From Hyphomicrobiales bacterium (GTDB lineage Bacteria > Pseudomonadota > Alphaproteobacteria > Rhizobiales > Beijerinckiaceae): 64,000 nucleotides of DNA. Under the pieces are notes generated by a model that was not told the DNA's origin, did not search any database, and saw nothing but the letters and a program-made list of their open reading frames with translations. Location of the stretch: NCBI GenBank assembly GCA_028868735.1, contig JAGWTW010000001.1:62001-126000 (forward strand), given 5' to 3'. Below, one piece after another: positions 35,916-45,415 of this stretch (position 1 is its first letter; each line of letters starts with the position of its first letter). The position numbers and the translations under genes are program-made.

Positions 35916-35946
35916 CCATCGGGAGCGGGCCAATCCCGCTCGATGG
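35916..35946 (-). repeat. Bulged hairpin just upstream of the 61-residue gene
   Basis: CCATCG-gg-AGCGGG / CCCGCT-CGATGG: twelve paired bases with a two-base bulge and CCAAT loop, 10 bases from the start codon, overlapping its ribosome site. A related but imperfect repeat (GAGCG...CGCTC) lies at about 36080-36098. Possible translational or attenuation control. No gene is seen in 35947-36271. Confidence 0.45.
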
Positions 35947-36271
35947 CTCCTGAAAGGGCCGCCCCCGGTCGCGATCACCGCGAAGGCGAAGCCGAGAGCG
36001 GCGGCACGCATCGCGTAGCCGACCCCTCGCGGGTTGATCGTGGAAGACCCGGGGGCGGACCAGGACGCCATCCCATAAAGAGCGGGATTGGCGCGCTCCG
36101 GGTGGAGGCGCCGCGCATGGCATGATGCTTTTCTCGCGCCGATCAGGCGCACATAGTCGGACTTGCTATATGCTTCGTTCCTGTCGCTCCTTTGCGATGG
36201 CGACTACGCTTCGAACGATTCCGTGGCCGACACTCGGTCGCCCGATATGTCGACACTCCCAATGGCGTCGC

Positions 36272-39200
36272 TCAGGCCGCGAGCGCCGACTCGCTTCGAC
36301 CGGCGTCAGTCGCAAGCGCCTTCTCGACCTCCGCCAGCTGGCGCCTCTTCTCCGCCAGCTCATCTGCGAAGGCGAACGCGCCACCGAGACGGGATTGATA
36401 GGAAGAGAGACGACGGCGTGCGTCATCACATTGACGATGATGCCGGTCCTGCTCTTCGCCGAAGCCGGACAGCGCATGTTCCAGACGGGAGATGACGCCG
36501 AGCGGCGTCACGGTGACGGGCAGATCGAATTCGTAATCGGCGCCGGTCCGCTGCAACACGACGGTGTATTGATATCCCTCTCCGCGTCCGAAACTCTCGC
36601 CGTCGTAGACGAGGTCGAACCCGCCGATCGAGGCGATGACGCTCTCGCCCTTCTGCCGGAGCTGCACGAGGGTCAGTATTTCCTTCATGAGCGCCCTGCC
36701 CGCGGCCTTGCGTTCGACATAGGATTTGTCGGCGACGGTCATAGCGAACACGTCACCGGCGGTTGGAACGAGGCGGTCGATATCCTGGCCTATCTCTCCG
36801 ATGCGCCTGATGGCAACTTCAATGTCGCGCTCGGCGTCGCGCACCTGCCGGCGGATTGCGAACTGATCGTCCTGGTGGGCGGCGCGCAGACGTTCGAGGC
36901 GGACGATGTCGGCTTCGAGGCCGGCCTTCTGCATGAGCCGCTGGTCGCCCGATGCGATCGCCTTGGCCATGGCGAACTGATTGGCCTGCCCTTCCCCGAG
37001 ATCGTCGAGGCGGCGGATCGACGTGTCGCCAGAGAGCGCGGCCGCAATGAATCTGGCCTTGCGCTCGTTGTTCTGCCACATGGCGGCGTCGAGCGAACCT
37101 TCCGTCGCATAGGCGAAGATATCGACCTCTTCGTGCTGATTGCCCTGGCGCACGATGCGACCCTCGCGCTGCTCGATCTGGGAAGGTAACCAAGGCACGT
37201 CGAGATGATGCAGCGCCTTCAGGCGAAGCTGCGCATTGACGCCGGTTCCCATGGTCTCGGAGGAGCCGATCAGGAAACGAACCTTTCCGGCGCGCACGTC
37301 GGCGAACAGCCGCTGCTTGGCCTCGGATTTCTTGTAATCCTGCATGAAGGCGATTTCGGCCGAAGGAACGCCGCGGCGGATCAGCTCGTCTCGAATCCAG
37401 CGGTAGGCTGAGAAGCCACGTGTCTTCTCCACATTGATCGTGCCGAGATCGGAAAAGATCATCTGCGCGGCGCCGGGAAGCTCGTAGGGCTTGCCGTCGG
37501 GCTGGAGGTAGGCGCGCTCCGCCGTCTCCCGCCAGATGTGGAGGGCCGTTTCAATCAGAAGATTGAGCTTGTTATCGGGCTCGTTGTCATTGTCGGGATC
37601 AACCAGCCGCAGGTCGATCGCCGCATGGCGGCCGTCGGTGATGACAGAGAGCAGGATGTCGTCGCCCGGCTGCGCCGGCCCCTCCCGCTCCTCGATCGCC
37701 TTGATGCGGGCGTCGAGGATCGTCTGGTAGCGCTTGAAAGCCGCCGTCGGTTTGGCGGTGAGAATCTGGCGACGGCCGGTCGAAATCGCCGGGACCTTCA
37801 CATAGCGGCGCAGATCCTCGGGCATCACCACGTCGGCGAAGGACCGGAACATAGCGATGAGTTCCGGCACATTGACGAAGCTCGCAAAGCGGCTCACCGG
37901 CTTGTATTTGCCTGACGGCTGCAATTCGAGCTCGGTCGTGACATCACCGAAGGTCGACGCCCAGGCATCGAATTCGTGCAGGCCGCGTTCCGCGAGAGCG
38001 GCGTGGCCGAGCAAGCGCTGAACCGAGAACATTTCGCCGAGCGTGTTGGTGATCGGCGTACCCGAAGCCAGAACCAGCGCGCGGCCGGGATTCCTGGTCT
38101 CGACGAAGCGGGATTTCACATAGAGATCCCAGGCGCGCTGCGAGCCGTTGGGATCGACGCCCTTCAACGTCGACATGTTCGTCGCAAACGACAGCTTCCG
38201 GAACTCCTGCGCCTCGTCGACGATGATCTGGTCGACGCCGAGTTCGGCGATGGTCAGAAGACCATCTTTGCGGGTCGAAAGCCCTTCGAGTCTTTCCTGC
38301 AACCCCTCCTTCAACCGCTCGAGGCGCTTTCGCGAAACGCGATCGTCGCTCGCGACCTTCGTCAGCAATGACTCGTAAAGCTCCAGCTCGTCCTGGATCA
38401 TCTGCTGCTCGAAGGTTTTGGGCACGTCGATGAACCGAAAAGCGCTATGCGTGATGACGATCGCGTCCCATGTCGCCGTCGCCGCGCGCGACAGAAAGCG
38501 CTGCCTCTTGTCCTTGGTGAAATTGGTTTCGTCGGCGACGAGAATCCGGGCGTTCGGATAAAGCGCCAGAAACTCGCGCGCCGCCTGCGCCAGACAATGG
38601 CCGGGCACGACCAGCATGGCCTTGGCGACGAAGCCCAACCGGCGCTGCTCCATGACGGCGGCCGCCATCGTCATGGTCTTGCCCGCGCCGACGGCGTGAG
38701 CGAGATAAGTTGAGCCGGCCGCGATGATCCGCCAGATGCCCCGCTTCTGGTGGTCGTAAAGAGCAAAGGCGCCTGACGCGCCCGGCAGCTTCAGATGCGA
38801 TCCGTCGAATTTTCGGGGCGCGATATTGTTGAAGCGGTCGTTGTAGTCCCGCGCGAGCCGATCGGTGCGGTCGGGGTCCGACCAGACCCAGGTCTGGAAA
38901 GCGATCTTGATCTTCTGCAGCTTCTCCTTCGCAGCCTCGGTATCGACGACGTTGAGGATGCGCCGCTCCCTGCCCTCTTCCTCGATCGTGTCGAAGATCT
39001 GTGGTACGCGGCTGTTGAGCGCGTCGGCCAGGAGTTCGCCGGCATGGCGACGGTCCGTGCCCCATTCCGACGTGCCCGCCGCCATCCAACCGAGCTGGCG
39101 GGCTTCGACCGTCCAGGAGGCGAGTTCGGGCATGTGACGGATGCGGATTTCGGCGCCCATAGTCTCCTTCACGAAGGCGACGACATCGGTGGCCGGAATC

Positions 39201-41362
39201 CAAGGCGCGCCGAGCCGCGCGGTGATGTCGGAGGGACCGAGATCGGCCGGCTGCACAGCGACGAGCGCGCGGGAATTGCGTTCGAAGATCGGATCGAGCG
39301 CCGCCGCGGCTTCCGCCGCCTTCAGTTTTTCGCGCACGGGGCCGGAGAGATAGGCGTCCGCCGTCTGCCACGACCCGTCGGCCGGGTTCTGGAAAATCGC
39401 ATCGCCAAGTTCCGCAACGACCGTCGAAGCGTCCTGATGGACGAGCTCGGCGATGTGGTCGATGTCGACGCAGCCGCGTTCGTTCAGGACGACGGCAAGC
39501 GCGTCGGCTGCGGACGTAATGACGGGCGGCGACGGCGGCGCGATGACGCGATCGGTGAATATCGGTCCGGGTTTCGCGGTGTCCGTGTCGAGATCGTAAT
39601 CCTCGATGGAGGCGACCAGCCAACAATCGGGATCGTCGAGGAAGGGCTGCAGGTTCGGACGGCGATGGGATTCGCGGACCTCGCCCGTCGCCTCGTCCTC
39701 CGACATCGAGACATCAGTGTGATTGATCGGCCCGAAGTCGCGGACGAAGGAACCCCAGGCGATACGCAACCGCACTTGCGCATCCTTCCAGGGCTCGTCC
39801 CGCTCCTGCGCTTTCAAGACGTCGCGCACGGCGTCCCGGATCGGAATGAGTTTCCGGATGATGCGGATGTGTATCTCGGGAACGCCGTCGCCCGCGCGGC
39901 CCCGTCGCATCTTGATCGGGACGGGCGTCCCGTCGATGATCTGCTTCAACCCATGGCTGGCGTCGAAGAAATAGCTGCCCTCGCGGACATGCGCATTGTC
40001 GGTTCCCCCAGATGGAGAGGCAGCAAAATCCGCTTCGTCGTCGGGGTCGACCTGTTCGGGCTCGCCGTCATAGACGGCTTCAGGAAGAAGGAGGATGGCG
40101 GCGGCCAGCAGGTCGTCCAGCGCGCGATCTGGGTGCGGCTGGCAGGTATAGGTGTCGCCGAACGGCCCGGAGGTCGGGGCGTGTATTCCGAGTACGAATT
40201 GCGGGTGTTGCGCGAACCAGCGATTTACGCGGATAGCGCCCTCCTCCGCCGTGGCCGCGCGGACTTCATCGACCTCGAGCCAGGTAAGATCGCCTTCGGC
40301 CTCGCCCGGTTTTCTCTTCCGGAAGAAGAGAACGTCGACGACGACGTCGGTTCCCGCATCGGCGCGAAAACTGCCTTCTGGCAGGCGAACCGCGCCGACG
40401 AGATCGGTCGATTGCGCGATGTGTTCACGGGCGACCCGATCGGCCTTGTCCATCGTCCCATGCGAGGTGACGAAGGCGGCAAGCGCGCCGGGCTTTAGCA
40501 GATCGATGGCGCGCGCGATAAAATAATCATGCAGGGTAAGGCCGAGCGACCGATAGGCGCGGTCCGAGCGCACGGTTCGGTCGGAGAACGGCGGATTGCC
40601 GATCGCCAGATCGAAGCGCGCCGGCAGCTCCGTCCGCGAAAAATCGTCCACGATGATGTTGGCACGGGGGTGCAGCAGGCGGGCGATGCGCGCCGTCGTT
40701 GGATCGAGTTCGACGCCTGTGACATGCGTGCATCCGCGCAAAACCTCCGGCATCAGTGCCGGAAACAGTCCTGTGCCAATTCCGGGCTCCAGCATACGGC
40801 CGCCACGCCAGCCGAGACGCTGGAGCGCGACCCAGATCGCCCGGACGACGAACTCCGGCGTGAAATGCGCGTATTGAGTGCAGCGGGCGAGCGAGGCGTA
40901 GTCGGCCTCCGTCACCACGTCCTGTAGTTCGGCGCCAAGCTCTTCCCATCCCCTGCGGAATTGCGTCTCGCCCGGTCGGCGAAAGACGCCATTGGCGAGG
41001 TCGCCGGCGCCGAATCCCGTGAAGCGGATCAGTTTTGCCTGTTCCTCCGCCGTCGCCGACCGATCCTGCCGTTCGATTACTGCGGCTAGCCGGATCGCGG
41101 CGATATTGTCTCGGGCGCGAGCCTTCCAACTTTTCGCGAGACCTCGCTCGCCTACGAGATAGAAATTGTCGCCACGGTCAGGGACGGTCGTCTTGTGCGT
41201 GAAATTTGCGGACGGCAATGCGGGCGCTGGCGTCGTGGGATCGGGATCGTCGTCGCAATCGTTCGCGAAATCACCGGCGAAGGCCGTGACGCTAATGCCG
41301 AGGCCGGACGACAGAGCCGTATTGCCGAACAGATCGAAGGTGAAGGGGTCGTCTTGCGCCAT
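36272..41362 (-). CDS. Methyltransferase-helicase fusion (DarB-like antirestriction protein)
   Basis: 1,696 residues from ATG 41362, chosen for AGGAG 9 bases upstream; ATG 41428 is further out. N-terminal N6-adenine methyltransferase: SAM motif LEPGIGTGLF (191-200) and catalytic NPPF (256-259). Then a superfamily 2 helicase: Walker A VGAGKT (around 892-896), DEAQ box (1049-1052), and C-terminal QREGRIVRQG (1398-1407) in the strawberry-notch style. The tail contains coiled coils. The same fusion is found in phage P1 DarB and in many plasmids, where it protects entering DNA from restriction. It is the largest gene in the window and sits in the anti-restriction part of the backbone. Confidence 0.85.
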   Translation of the reverse strand: MAQDDPFTFDLFGNTALSSGLGISVTAFAGDFANDCDDDPDPTTPAPALPSANFTHKTTVPDRGDNFYLVGERGLAKSWKARARDNIAAIRLAAVIERQDRSATAEEQAKLIRFTGFGAGDLANGVFRRPGETQFRRGWEELGAELQDVVTEADYASLARCTQYAHFTPEFVVRAIWVALQRLGWRGGRMLEPGIGTGLFPALMPEVLRGCTHVTGVELDPTTARIARLLHPRANIIVDDFSRTELPARFDLAIGNPPFSDRTVRSDRAYRSLGLTLHDYFIARAIDLLKPGALAAFVTSHGTMDKADRVAREHIAQSTDLVGAVRLPEGSFRADAGTDVVVDVLFFRKRKPGEAEGDLTWLEVDEVRAATAEEGAIRVNRWFAQHPQFVLGIHAPTSGPFGDTYTCQPHPDRALDDLLAAAILLLPEAVYDGEPEQVDPDDEADFAASPSGGTDNAHVREGSYFFDASHGLKQIIDGTPVPIKMRRGRAGDGVPEIHIRIIRKLIPIRDAVRDVLKAQERDEPWKDAQVRLRIAWGSFVRDFGPINHTDVSMSEDEATGEVRESHRRPNLQPFLDDPDCWLVASIEDYDLDTDTAKPGPIFTDRVIAPPSPPVITSAADALAVVLNERGCVDIDHIAELVHQDASTVVAELGDAIFQNPADGSWQTADAYLSGPVREKLKAAEAAAALDPIFERNSRALVAVQPADLGPSDITARLGAPWIPATDVVAFVKETMGAEIRIRHMPELASWTVEARQLGWMAAGTSEWGTDRRHAGELLADALNSRVPQIFDTIEEEGRERRILNVVDTEAAKEKLQKIKIAFQTWVWSDPDRTDRLARDYNDRFNNIAPRKFDGSHLKLPGASGAFALYDHQKRGIWRIIAAGSTYLAHAVGAGKTMTMAAAVMEQRRLGFVAKAMLVVPGHCLAQAAREFLALYPNARILVADETNFTKDKRQRFLSRAATATWDAIVITHSAFRFIDVPKTFEQQMIQDELELYESLLTKVASDDRVSRKRLERLKEGLQERLEGLSTRKDGLLTIAELGVDQIIVDEAQEFRKLSFATNMSTLKGVDPNGSQRAWDLYVKSRFVETRNPGRALVLASGTPITNTLGEMFSVQRLLGHAALAERGLHEFDAWASTFGDVTTELELQPSGKYKPVSRFASFVNVPELIAMFRSFADVVMPEDLRRYVKVPAISTGRRQILTAKPTAAFKRYQTILDARIKAIEEREGPAQPGDDILLSVITDGRHAAIDLRLVDPDNDNEPDNKLNLLIETALHIWRETAERAYLQPDGKPYELPGAAQMIFSDLGTINVEKTRGFSAYRWIRDELIRRGVPSAEIAFMQDYKKSEAKQRLFADVRAGKVRFLIGSSETMGTGVNAQLRLKALHHLDVPWLPSQIEQREGRIVRQGNQHEEVDIFAYATEGSLDAAMWQNNERKARFIAAALSGDTSIRRLDDLGEGQANQFAMAKAIASGDQRLMQKAGLEADIVRLERLRAAHQDDQFAIRRQVRDAERDIEVAIRRIGEIGQDIDRLVPTAGDVFAMTVADKSYVERKAAGRALMKEILTLVQLRQKGESVIASIGGFDLVYDGESFGRGEGYQYTVVLQRTGADYEFDLPVTVTPLGVISRLEHALSGFGEEQDRHHRQCDDARRRLSSYQSRLGGAFAFADELAEKRRQLAEVEKALATDAGRSESALAA

Positions 41363-41501
41363 TGCTTTGTCTCCTGCGTGCGGGCGCCCGACATCGACCC
41401 TGGCGGTCTTCACCGGCAGGAACGACATCGCGGAGGGGTTGAGAGATGGGAGCGGCCGCGAGCGTCAGGGGACGATGACGGCTGATCTCAGTTCGGACGG
41501 A

Positions 41502-42107
41502 TTACGCGGCTATCGGCTCCGGCAGGCAGCGCAGCTGGACCGGCAGTTTTGCGGAGATCTCGGCGTCGATGAGCGTATCGAGCAGTTTTGGCGTGCGAGC
41601 GCCGTTAGCGGCGAAGCAGATGACAAAACGCTTCCCGCGCGAAGCACTCGGCCAGTCCTCGTCGGCGTAGCCGCGGTAATTGTCATGGGTCGCACTCCAG
41701 ATATGGTCGAGGCGCTCCCTGCGCGTCATTGCGCGCACAGGCCAAGACTCTCGTGCGACGATCGCTGCGCGTAGAAAATTGGGTGCGCGCTTGTCGGCGA
41801 GATCGCAATAGCCGTGGAAATATCGATCCTTGCCGTCAATCCGCAGCGCGAAGAAAACGCTGGTGACCGAACCCGTCAGGAATTCGCGCATGGCGAACAT
41901 GCCGTTGCGCATCCAGAGCGGCGGCAGGATATCCAGCATATAGTCGTGGTCGGCTTCGGCGATTTCGAACCACTCGCCGGCATAGAGAGCGCTGGAATCA
42001 CCTGACCATCGGTCGGCACGCTGAGCATGGCGATCGAACAGGCGGAACATCTGGCGTCGGTCGGCGCTGCCGAAGAATATTTTGCGGATGGGAGAAGCGG
42101 AGTTCAT
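41502..42107 (-). CDS. DUF1419 plasmid protein
   Basis: 201 residues. Highly characteristic DUF1419 segment: GEWFEIAEADHDYMLDILPP, LWMRNGMFAMREFLTGSVTS, VFFALRIDGKDRYFHGYCDL. Function unknown; it is a steady companion of the methyltransferase-helicase and TOPRIM genes on alphaproteobacterial plasmids. AGGAGCCGGCTC precedes ATG 42107. Confidence 0.85.
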   Translation of the reverse strand: MNSASPIRKIFFGSADRRQMFRLFDRHAQRADRWSGDSSALYAGEWFEIAEADHDYMLDILPPLWMRNGMFAMREFLTGSVTSVFFALRIDGKDRYFHGYCDLADKRAPNFLRAAIVARESWPVRAMTRRERLDHIWSATHDNYRGYADEDWPSASRGKRFVICFAANGARTPKLLDTLIDAEISAKLPVQLRCLPEPIAA

Positions 42108-42244
42108 GAGCCGGCTCCTTTTAAGCCTCGTCAGGCCAGAAGCGCGGTTGGTTCTCTCGACTTCGCCTCATGGCTTCCTGACCCCTCCTCCGCGGCCGCC
42201 TCTCCGTCCGGACGCGTCAAGGGCCGGCGCAGCCGGGCAAAGCT

Positions 42245-43207
42245 TCACCCTTTATGCGGATGGCGGGCATGCGGCAGCCGTTCCCTTCTCCTTTCGTTCC
42301 TTCTGTCGTCGTCCTTCATGCTGCCGGACAGAGCGTCGTTCCAGTCTTCGGCCGGAGGGAGAAGTCGCGACCACGGACAATTTTCGCCTTCGGCGATCTC
42401 GCGCAGCCGCGCAGCAAACCGCTCGCCCTGCGCATTATTGTCCGTCGCCGCGACGAGTTCCGCACCGGGTCGCTGCGCCAGACGTCGAAGGGCCTGCTCC
42501 GTCGTCGGCGACCAGCCGCCTCCGGTGCTCAGATACAGCGAATCCTCGCGAGCATTCTCGATTGCGGCGAGGCTGAGCGCGTCGATCGCAGCCTCGACGA
42601 CGCAAAGGCGCAACGCCTCCGCGCGGCCGAACCGAAACAAAGCCTTTGAGCCCGCGGTGGAAAATCCCCGCCATTCCGGGCCGCGTTCCTCCCAGCCGAT
42701 GACGTCCCCGCCATTTTCGATATGTGCGGCCCACATGCTGCCATGCGGCCCCTCACGAAGCAGGCCTTGTCGGATGGCGAAGCGGATAGTGTTTGCCGGC
42801 AATCGGCGCTCGTCGCGCAGATATCTCCAGCTCGCAGAGCCCGGCCACGGCTTCCGGCGTGCGCTCCAGCGTTCGATTATGGAGCGATCGCATTCGCGTT
42901 CGCGTTGCGGGCGCGACCATACGATTTGCGCGACGGAATTGCCGACCAAGGATGCAACGTAGTCGACGGCCTCCAGGAATTCTACGCGATCGATATGCTC
43001 GACCAATGAGAACACGTCTCCCTTCGCATCGGACAACGGGTCGAACCAGCCTCTACCGGCGTGGATCACGATGATGATTTCCGCGCCGCGCCGGTACTTG
43101 ACTGCGCGCCGCGTGCTTTCTTTGACATCGACGGCGAAATCCGATTTCGCCAGAACGATCGCGCACAGTACACGCTCTTTCAGGCCTTCAAGGTCATTCT
43201 TGCGCAT
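42245..43207 (-). CDS. DUF3991/TOPRIM-domain protein
   Basis: 320 residues. The first third has the DUF3991-like KGDVFSLVEHIDRVEFLEAV and a CHC2-like primase lead-in; the TOPRIM part has LCVVEAAIDALSLAAIE (Glu) and LVAATDNNAQGERFA (Asp-x-Asn variant of DxD). Relatives are primase- or relaxase-associated. The DxD is ATDNN, so the second acidic residue is replaced by Asn; activity may differ. The C-terminus is basic (RRNERRRERLPHARHPHKG). Confidence 0.75.
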   Translation of the reverse strand: MRKNDLEGLKERVLCAIVLAKSDFAVDVKESTRRAVKYRRGAEIIIVIHAGRGWFDPLSDAKGDVFSLVEHIDRVEFLEAVDYVASLVGNSVAQIVWSRPQRERECDRSIIERWSARRKPWPGSASWRYLRDERRLPANTIRFAIRQGLLREGPHGSMWAAHIENGGDVIGWEERGPEWRGFSTAGSKALFRFGRAEALRLCVVEAAIDALSLAAIENAREDSLYLSTGGGWSPTTEQALRRLAQRPGAELVAATDNNAQGERFAARLREIAEGENCPWSRLLPPAEDWNDALSGSMKDDDRRNERRRERLPHARHPHKG

Positions 43208-43498
43208 CCTTCCATCCAGGCGTTCTCACGCCCGGCCCTTCCTACAGATTCGAATTCCGCTGATCTCGCGTATAGGAATCCGCAGCCGCGAAGAGCGGCG
43301 GAGACAAGGGCGCGGCTTTGATTACGAGGTGGAGTCCGAAAGGCGAAGGGCGATAATTCGTTCGCCCGCGGCGCAGCTTCCCTTGTCGCCGCAAGCTTGT
43401 TAGCGGCAATTCCGCTTCCCGAGCATAGTCAATGCGAACAATGGGCTCGCTTGTTTGCGAAGTATGATGTGCGGAAATCCGCTGTTTCGAACCCTGAG

Positions 43499-43680
43499 CG
43501 AGTCCGGGCATCGACGATCTGGTCGGCAAGACCGCCGTCAAGGTGGTCCAGCGGGACATTGACTTCATTACCGGCCTGGACAGGTCGACTCCATCCTCGG
43601 CGCGTTTTTCGGGTTCCTCGACTTTGCCGTCAGCCGCGTCCTCGCGTTTTACCAGTCCGGCATGCGCGCCCTTGCTGCTG
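43499..43680 (+). pseudogene. Possible frameshifted mobilization-protein remnant
   Basis: Frame one reads GIDDLVGKTAVKVVQRDIDF and ITGLD; a one-base deletion near 43580 moves the sense to the next frame: QVDSILGAFFGFLDFAVSRV and LAFYQSG. Together they look like the C-terminal part of a mobilization or membrane-associated protein. No start codon or ribosome site is present. The rest of the 880-base gap 43208-44087 shows nothing convincing; a minus-strand frame at 43242-43826 has no family resemblance. Confidence 0.3.
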
Positions 43681-44087
43681 CCTGTGGCCGGCGCCGGCCG
43701 CGGCGACCGAACCTTTTTGGGCGGGGTCCTGATGGGCGCGTTCGGACTTGCCCGCAGTATTCCCACCGTCGTTGCTGCGACAACGGCCGGATCCTTCGCG
43801 CAACTTGCGTCCTTGCATCGACTCACGCTCTCGGCCGAGCGCCTGGGCGCGGCTTTGATTGGGTTGCGGGGTAGGCCGAAATCGCAAGTCTCTAATCAGG
43901 TCGTTAACAGGGATATCGAAGCCCGTCGTTGCGAGTCGGCAGAGGTCGACTGTTGCCGACTGTACCTGCAAGCGAAGCAGTCCACCGGACATGGAAAATT
44001 CTGCGGACGGATCGCAACGGCCACACAGCCTGTCCGTCAGGACGGGCGTCCTTCTGGAAGCCTCGCGGTGAGGGACCCCCGGCGGAA

Positions 44088-44561
44088 TTAACGATGGATG
44101 AATTTGCTCCGAGTTGCAGGGTCGCCTCGTTTGCGCCGCGAATCGTCTTCGCGAAACAGCGTCTCGATCAGCGGACAATCCGGGCGCGCGCCGTCGCCAC
44201 ATTGCGCGATCGTCGTCTGAAGTACGCTTTCCATACGGCGCAGATCGGCGATCTTCGCCTGCACCCCGGCGAGGTGAACTGACGCGAGGCGGCTCGCCTC
44301 CGCACAGGGTTGGTCGCGCTCGTCGGCGAGCCGGAGCAGCGCGCGCACCTCGTCGAGCGAAAAACCGAGTTCGCGCGCCCGCAGCACGAAGCGAAGCCGC
44401 CGCTCATGGGCTGAATCATAGCTCCGGTATCCGCGGGCCGTTCGCGGCGGCTCCGGCAACAGCCCTGCCTTCTCGTAATAGCGCACGGTCTCCAGATTGC
44501 AGCCGGTGCGCTTGGCCAGCTCTGCGCGCTGCATGCCGTTGACGGATTTTTGATCGCGCAT
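44088..44561 (-). CDS. merR: MerR mercury-responsive regulator
   Basis: 157 residues from ATG 44561. HTH: GMQRAELAKRTGCNLETVRY with YYEKAGLLPEPPR and GYRSY; dimer coiled coil; Hg(II) ligands Cys86, Cys121 and Cys129 (CAEAS and CGDGARPDCPLIETL), the arrangement of mercury-type MerR, with one residue fewer between the last two than in Tn501. Divergent from merTPFA. Represses without Hg and activates by untwisting the 19-bp spacer when Hg is bound. Confidence 0.92.
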   Translation of the reverse strand: MRDQKSVNGMQRAELAKRTGCNLETVRYYEKAGLLPEPPRTARGYRSYDSAHERRLRFVLRARELGFSLDEVRALLRLADERDQPCAEASRLASVHLAGVQAKIADLRRMESVLQTTIAQCGDGARPDCPLIETLFREDDSRRKRGDPATRSKFIHR

Positions 44562-44574
44562 CGGAAAACGCCTA

Positions 44575-44605
44575 TTGACCCTGTAGCGACTACAGACTGT
44601 AGCCT
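44575..44605 (+). promoter_or_regulatory. mer promoter/operator with 19-bp spacer
   Basis: -35 TTGACC (44575-44580), 19 bases, -10 TAGCCT (44600-44605). Inside the spacer lies the perfect dyad CTGTAG-CGA-CTACAG (44581-44595). Over-long spacing with a central dyad is the hallmark of MerR activation. It faces merT, whose ATG is at 44646. Confidence 0.85.
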
Positions 44606-44645
44606 GAACCACAATCGGGCTTCGGGCAACAGAGAGACAGTCGGG

Positions 44646-45050
44646 ATGAGCGCAATTCAATCGGAAATCGGCGGCGGCATAGACGCCGCATTGGCGCAGG
44701 AAGAGCAGGACCGCACGCCGCGCCTCGTCGCCGTGGGCGGGATACTGGCCGCGCTGGGCGCAGCCTCCTGCTGTGTCATTCCCTTCGCGCTGTTCCTGGC
44801 GGGCGTCAGCGGCGCCTGGATCGGCAATCTGACCGCGCTCGAGCCGTATCAGCCGGCTTTTGCCGGCGCCTCCCTGACGCTCGTCGGCTATGGCGCGTGG
44901 CGACTGCGGCGCAAACGCGAGGCCGCCTGCGCCAGCGGCTACTGCGCCACGCCGCGATCCGACCGTATTGCGAAGACGGGCCTTTGGGCGGCTGCGGTCC
45001 TGGTCGCAATCGCCGTCATCTTCCCCTATGCGGCGCGCTCGTTCCTGTAA
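44646..45050 (+). CDS. merT: Mercuric transport protein MerT
   Basis: 134 residues, three membrane helices. Vicinal cysteines in the first helix (AASCCVIPF, Cys42-43) and a second pair CASGYC (Cys95, Cys100) on the cytosolic loop, as expected for MerT. Takes Hg(II) from MerP and passes it to MerA. The N-terminal 25 residues are longer and more polar than in Tn501 MerT. Confidence 0.9.
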   Translation: MSAIQSEIGGGIDAALAQEEQDRTPRLVAVGGILAALGAASCCVIPFALFLAGVSGAWIGNLTALEPYQPAFAGASLTLVGYGAWRLRRKREAACASGYCATPRSDRIAKTGLWAAAVLVAIAVIFPYAARSFL

Positions 45051-45097
45051 CGGCGCGTCGCACTGATTGTCCCCCACAATGCAAGGACGAGAAAATC

Positions 45098-45415
45098 ATG
45101 ATCACGCGCACCGGAATAATCGGAATTTCGATGGCTTTTGGCCTGCTGCTCGCTCCTGTCGGCGCGTTTGCGGCCGATGCCACCGTCGTCCTCACGGTTC
45201 ATCACGCAGATTGCGTCTTGTGCGGGCCGATCGTCAAGCGCACGCTCGCCCGCGTCACAGGCGTCAAGACCGTTGCAGTCAGTCAAGCCGATGAGATGGC
45301 CGATGTCATGGCGACGGTTACCTATGACGACGCCGAAGCTTCGCCCGCGGCGATGATCAAGGCGACGACCGGCCAGGGCTACCCTGCGGAAATCTCGAAG
45401 CCTGCGAAAGGCTGA
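45098..45415 (+). CDS. merP: Periplasmic mercury-binding protein MerP
   Basis: 105 residues with signal peptide ending GAFAA. HMA fold with the metal site HHADCVLCGP (Cys39, Cys42) where the standard form is GMTCxxC. Followed by KRTLARVTGVKTVAVSQADE. Scavenges Hg(II) in the periplasm. AGGACGAG precedes ATG 45098. Its stop overlaps the merF start (TGATG). Confidence 0.88.
   Translation: MITRTGIIGISMAFGLLLAPVGAFAADATVVLTVHHADCVLCGPIVKRTLARVTGVKTVAVSQADEMADVMATVTYDDAEASPAAMIKATTGQGYPAEISKPAKG

Noticed and set aside
38795-40498. 567-codon open frame on the plus strand
   Set aside because: Antisense to the methyltransferase-helicase gene, whose catalytic motifs are intact; shadow.
43242-43826. 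194-codon minus-strand frame upstream of the TOPRIM gene
   Set aside because: No ribosome site, Pro/Arg/Ser-rich, no domain; the opposite strand carries more protein-like fragments.
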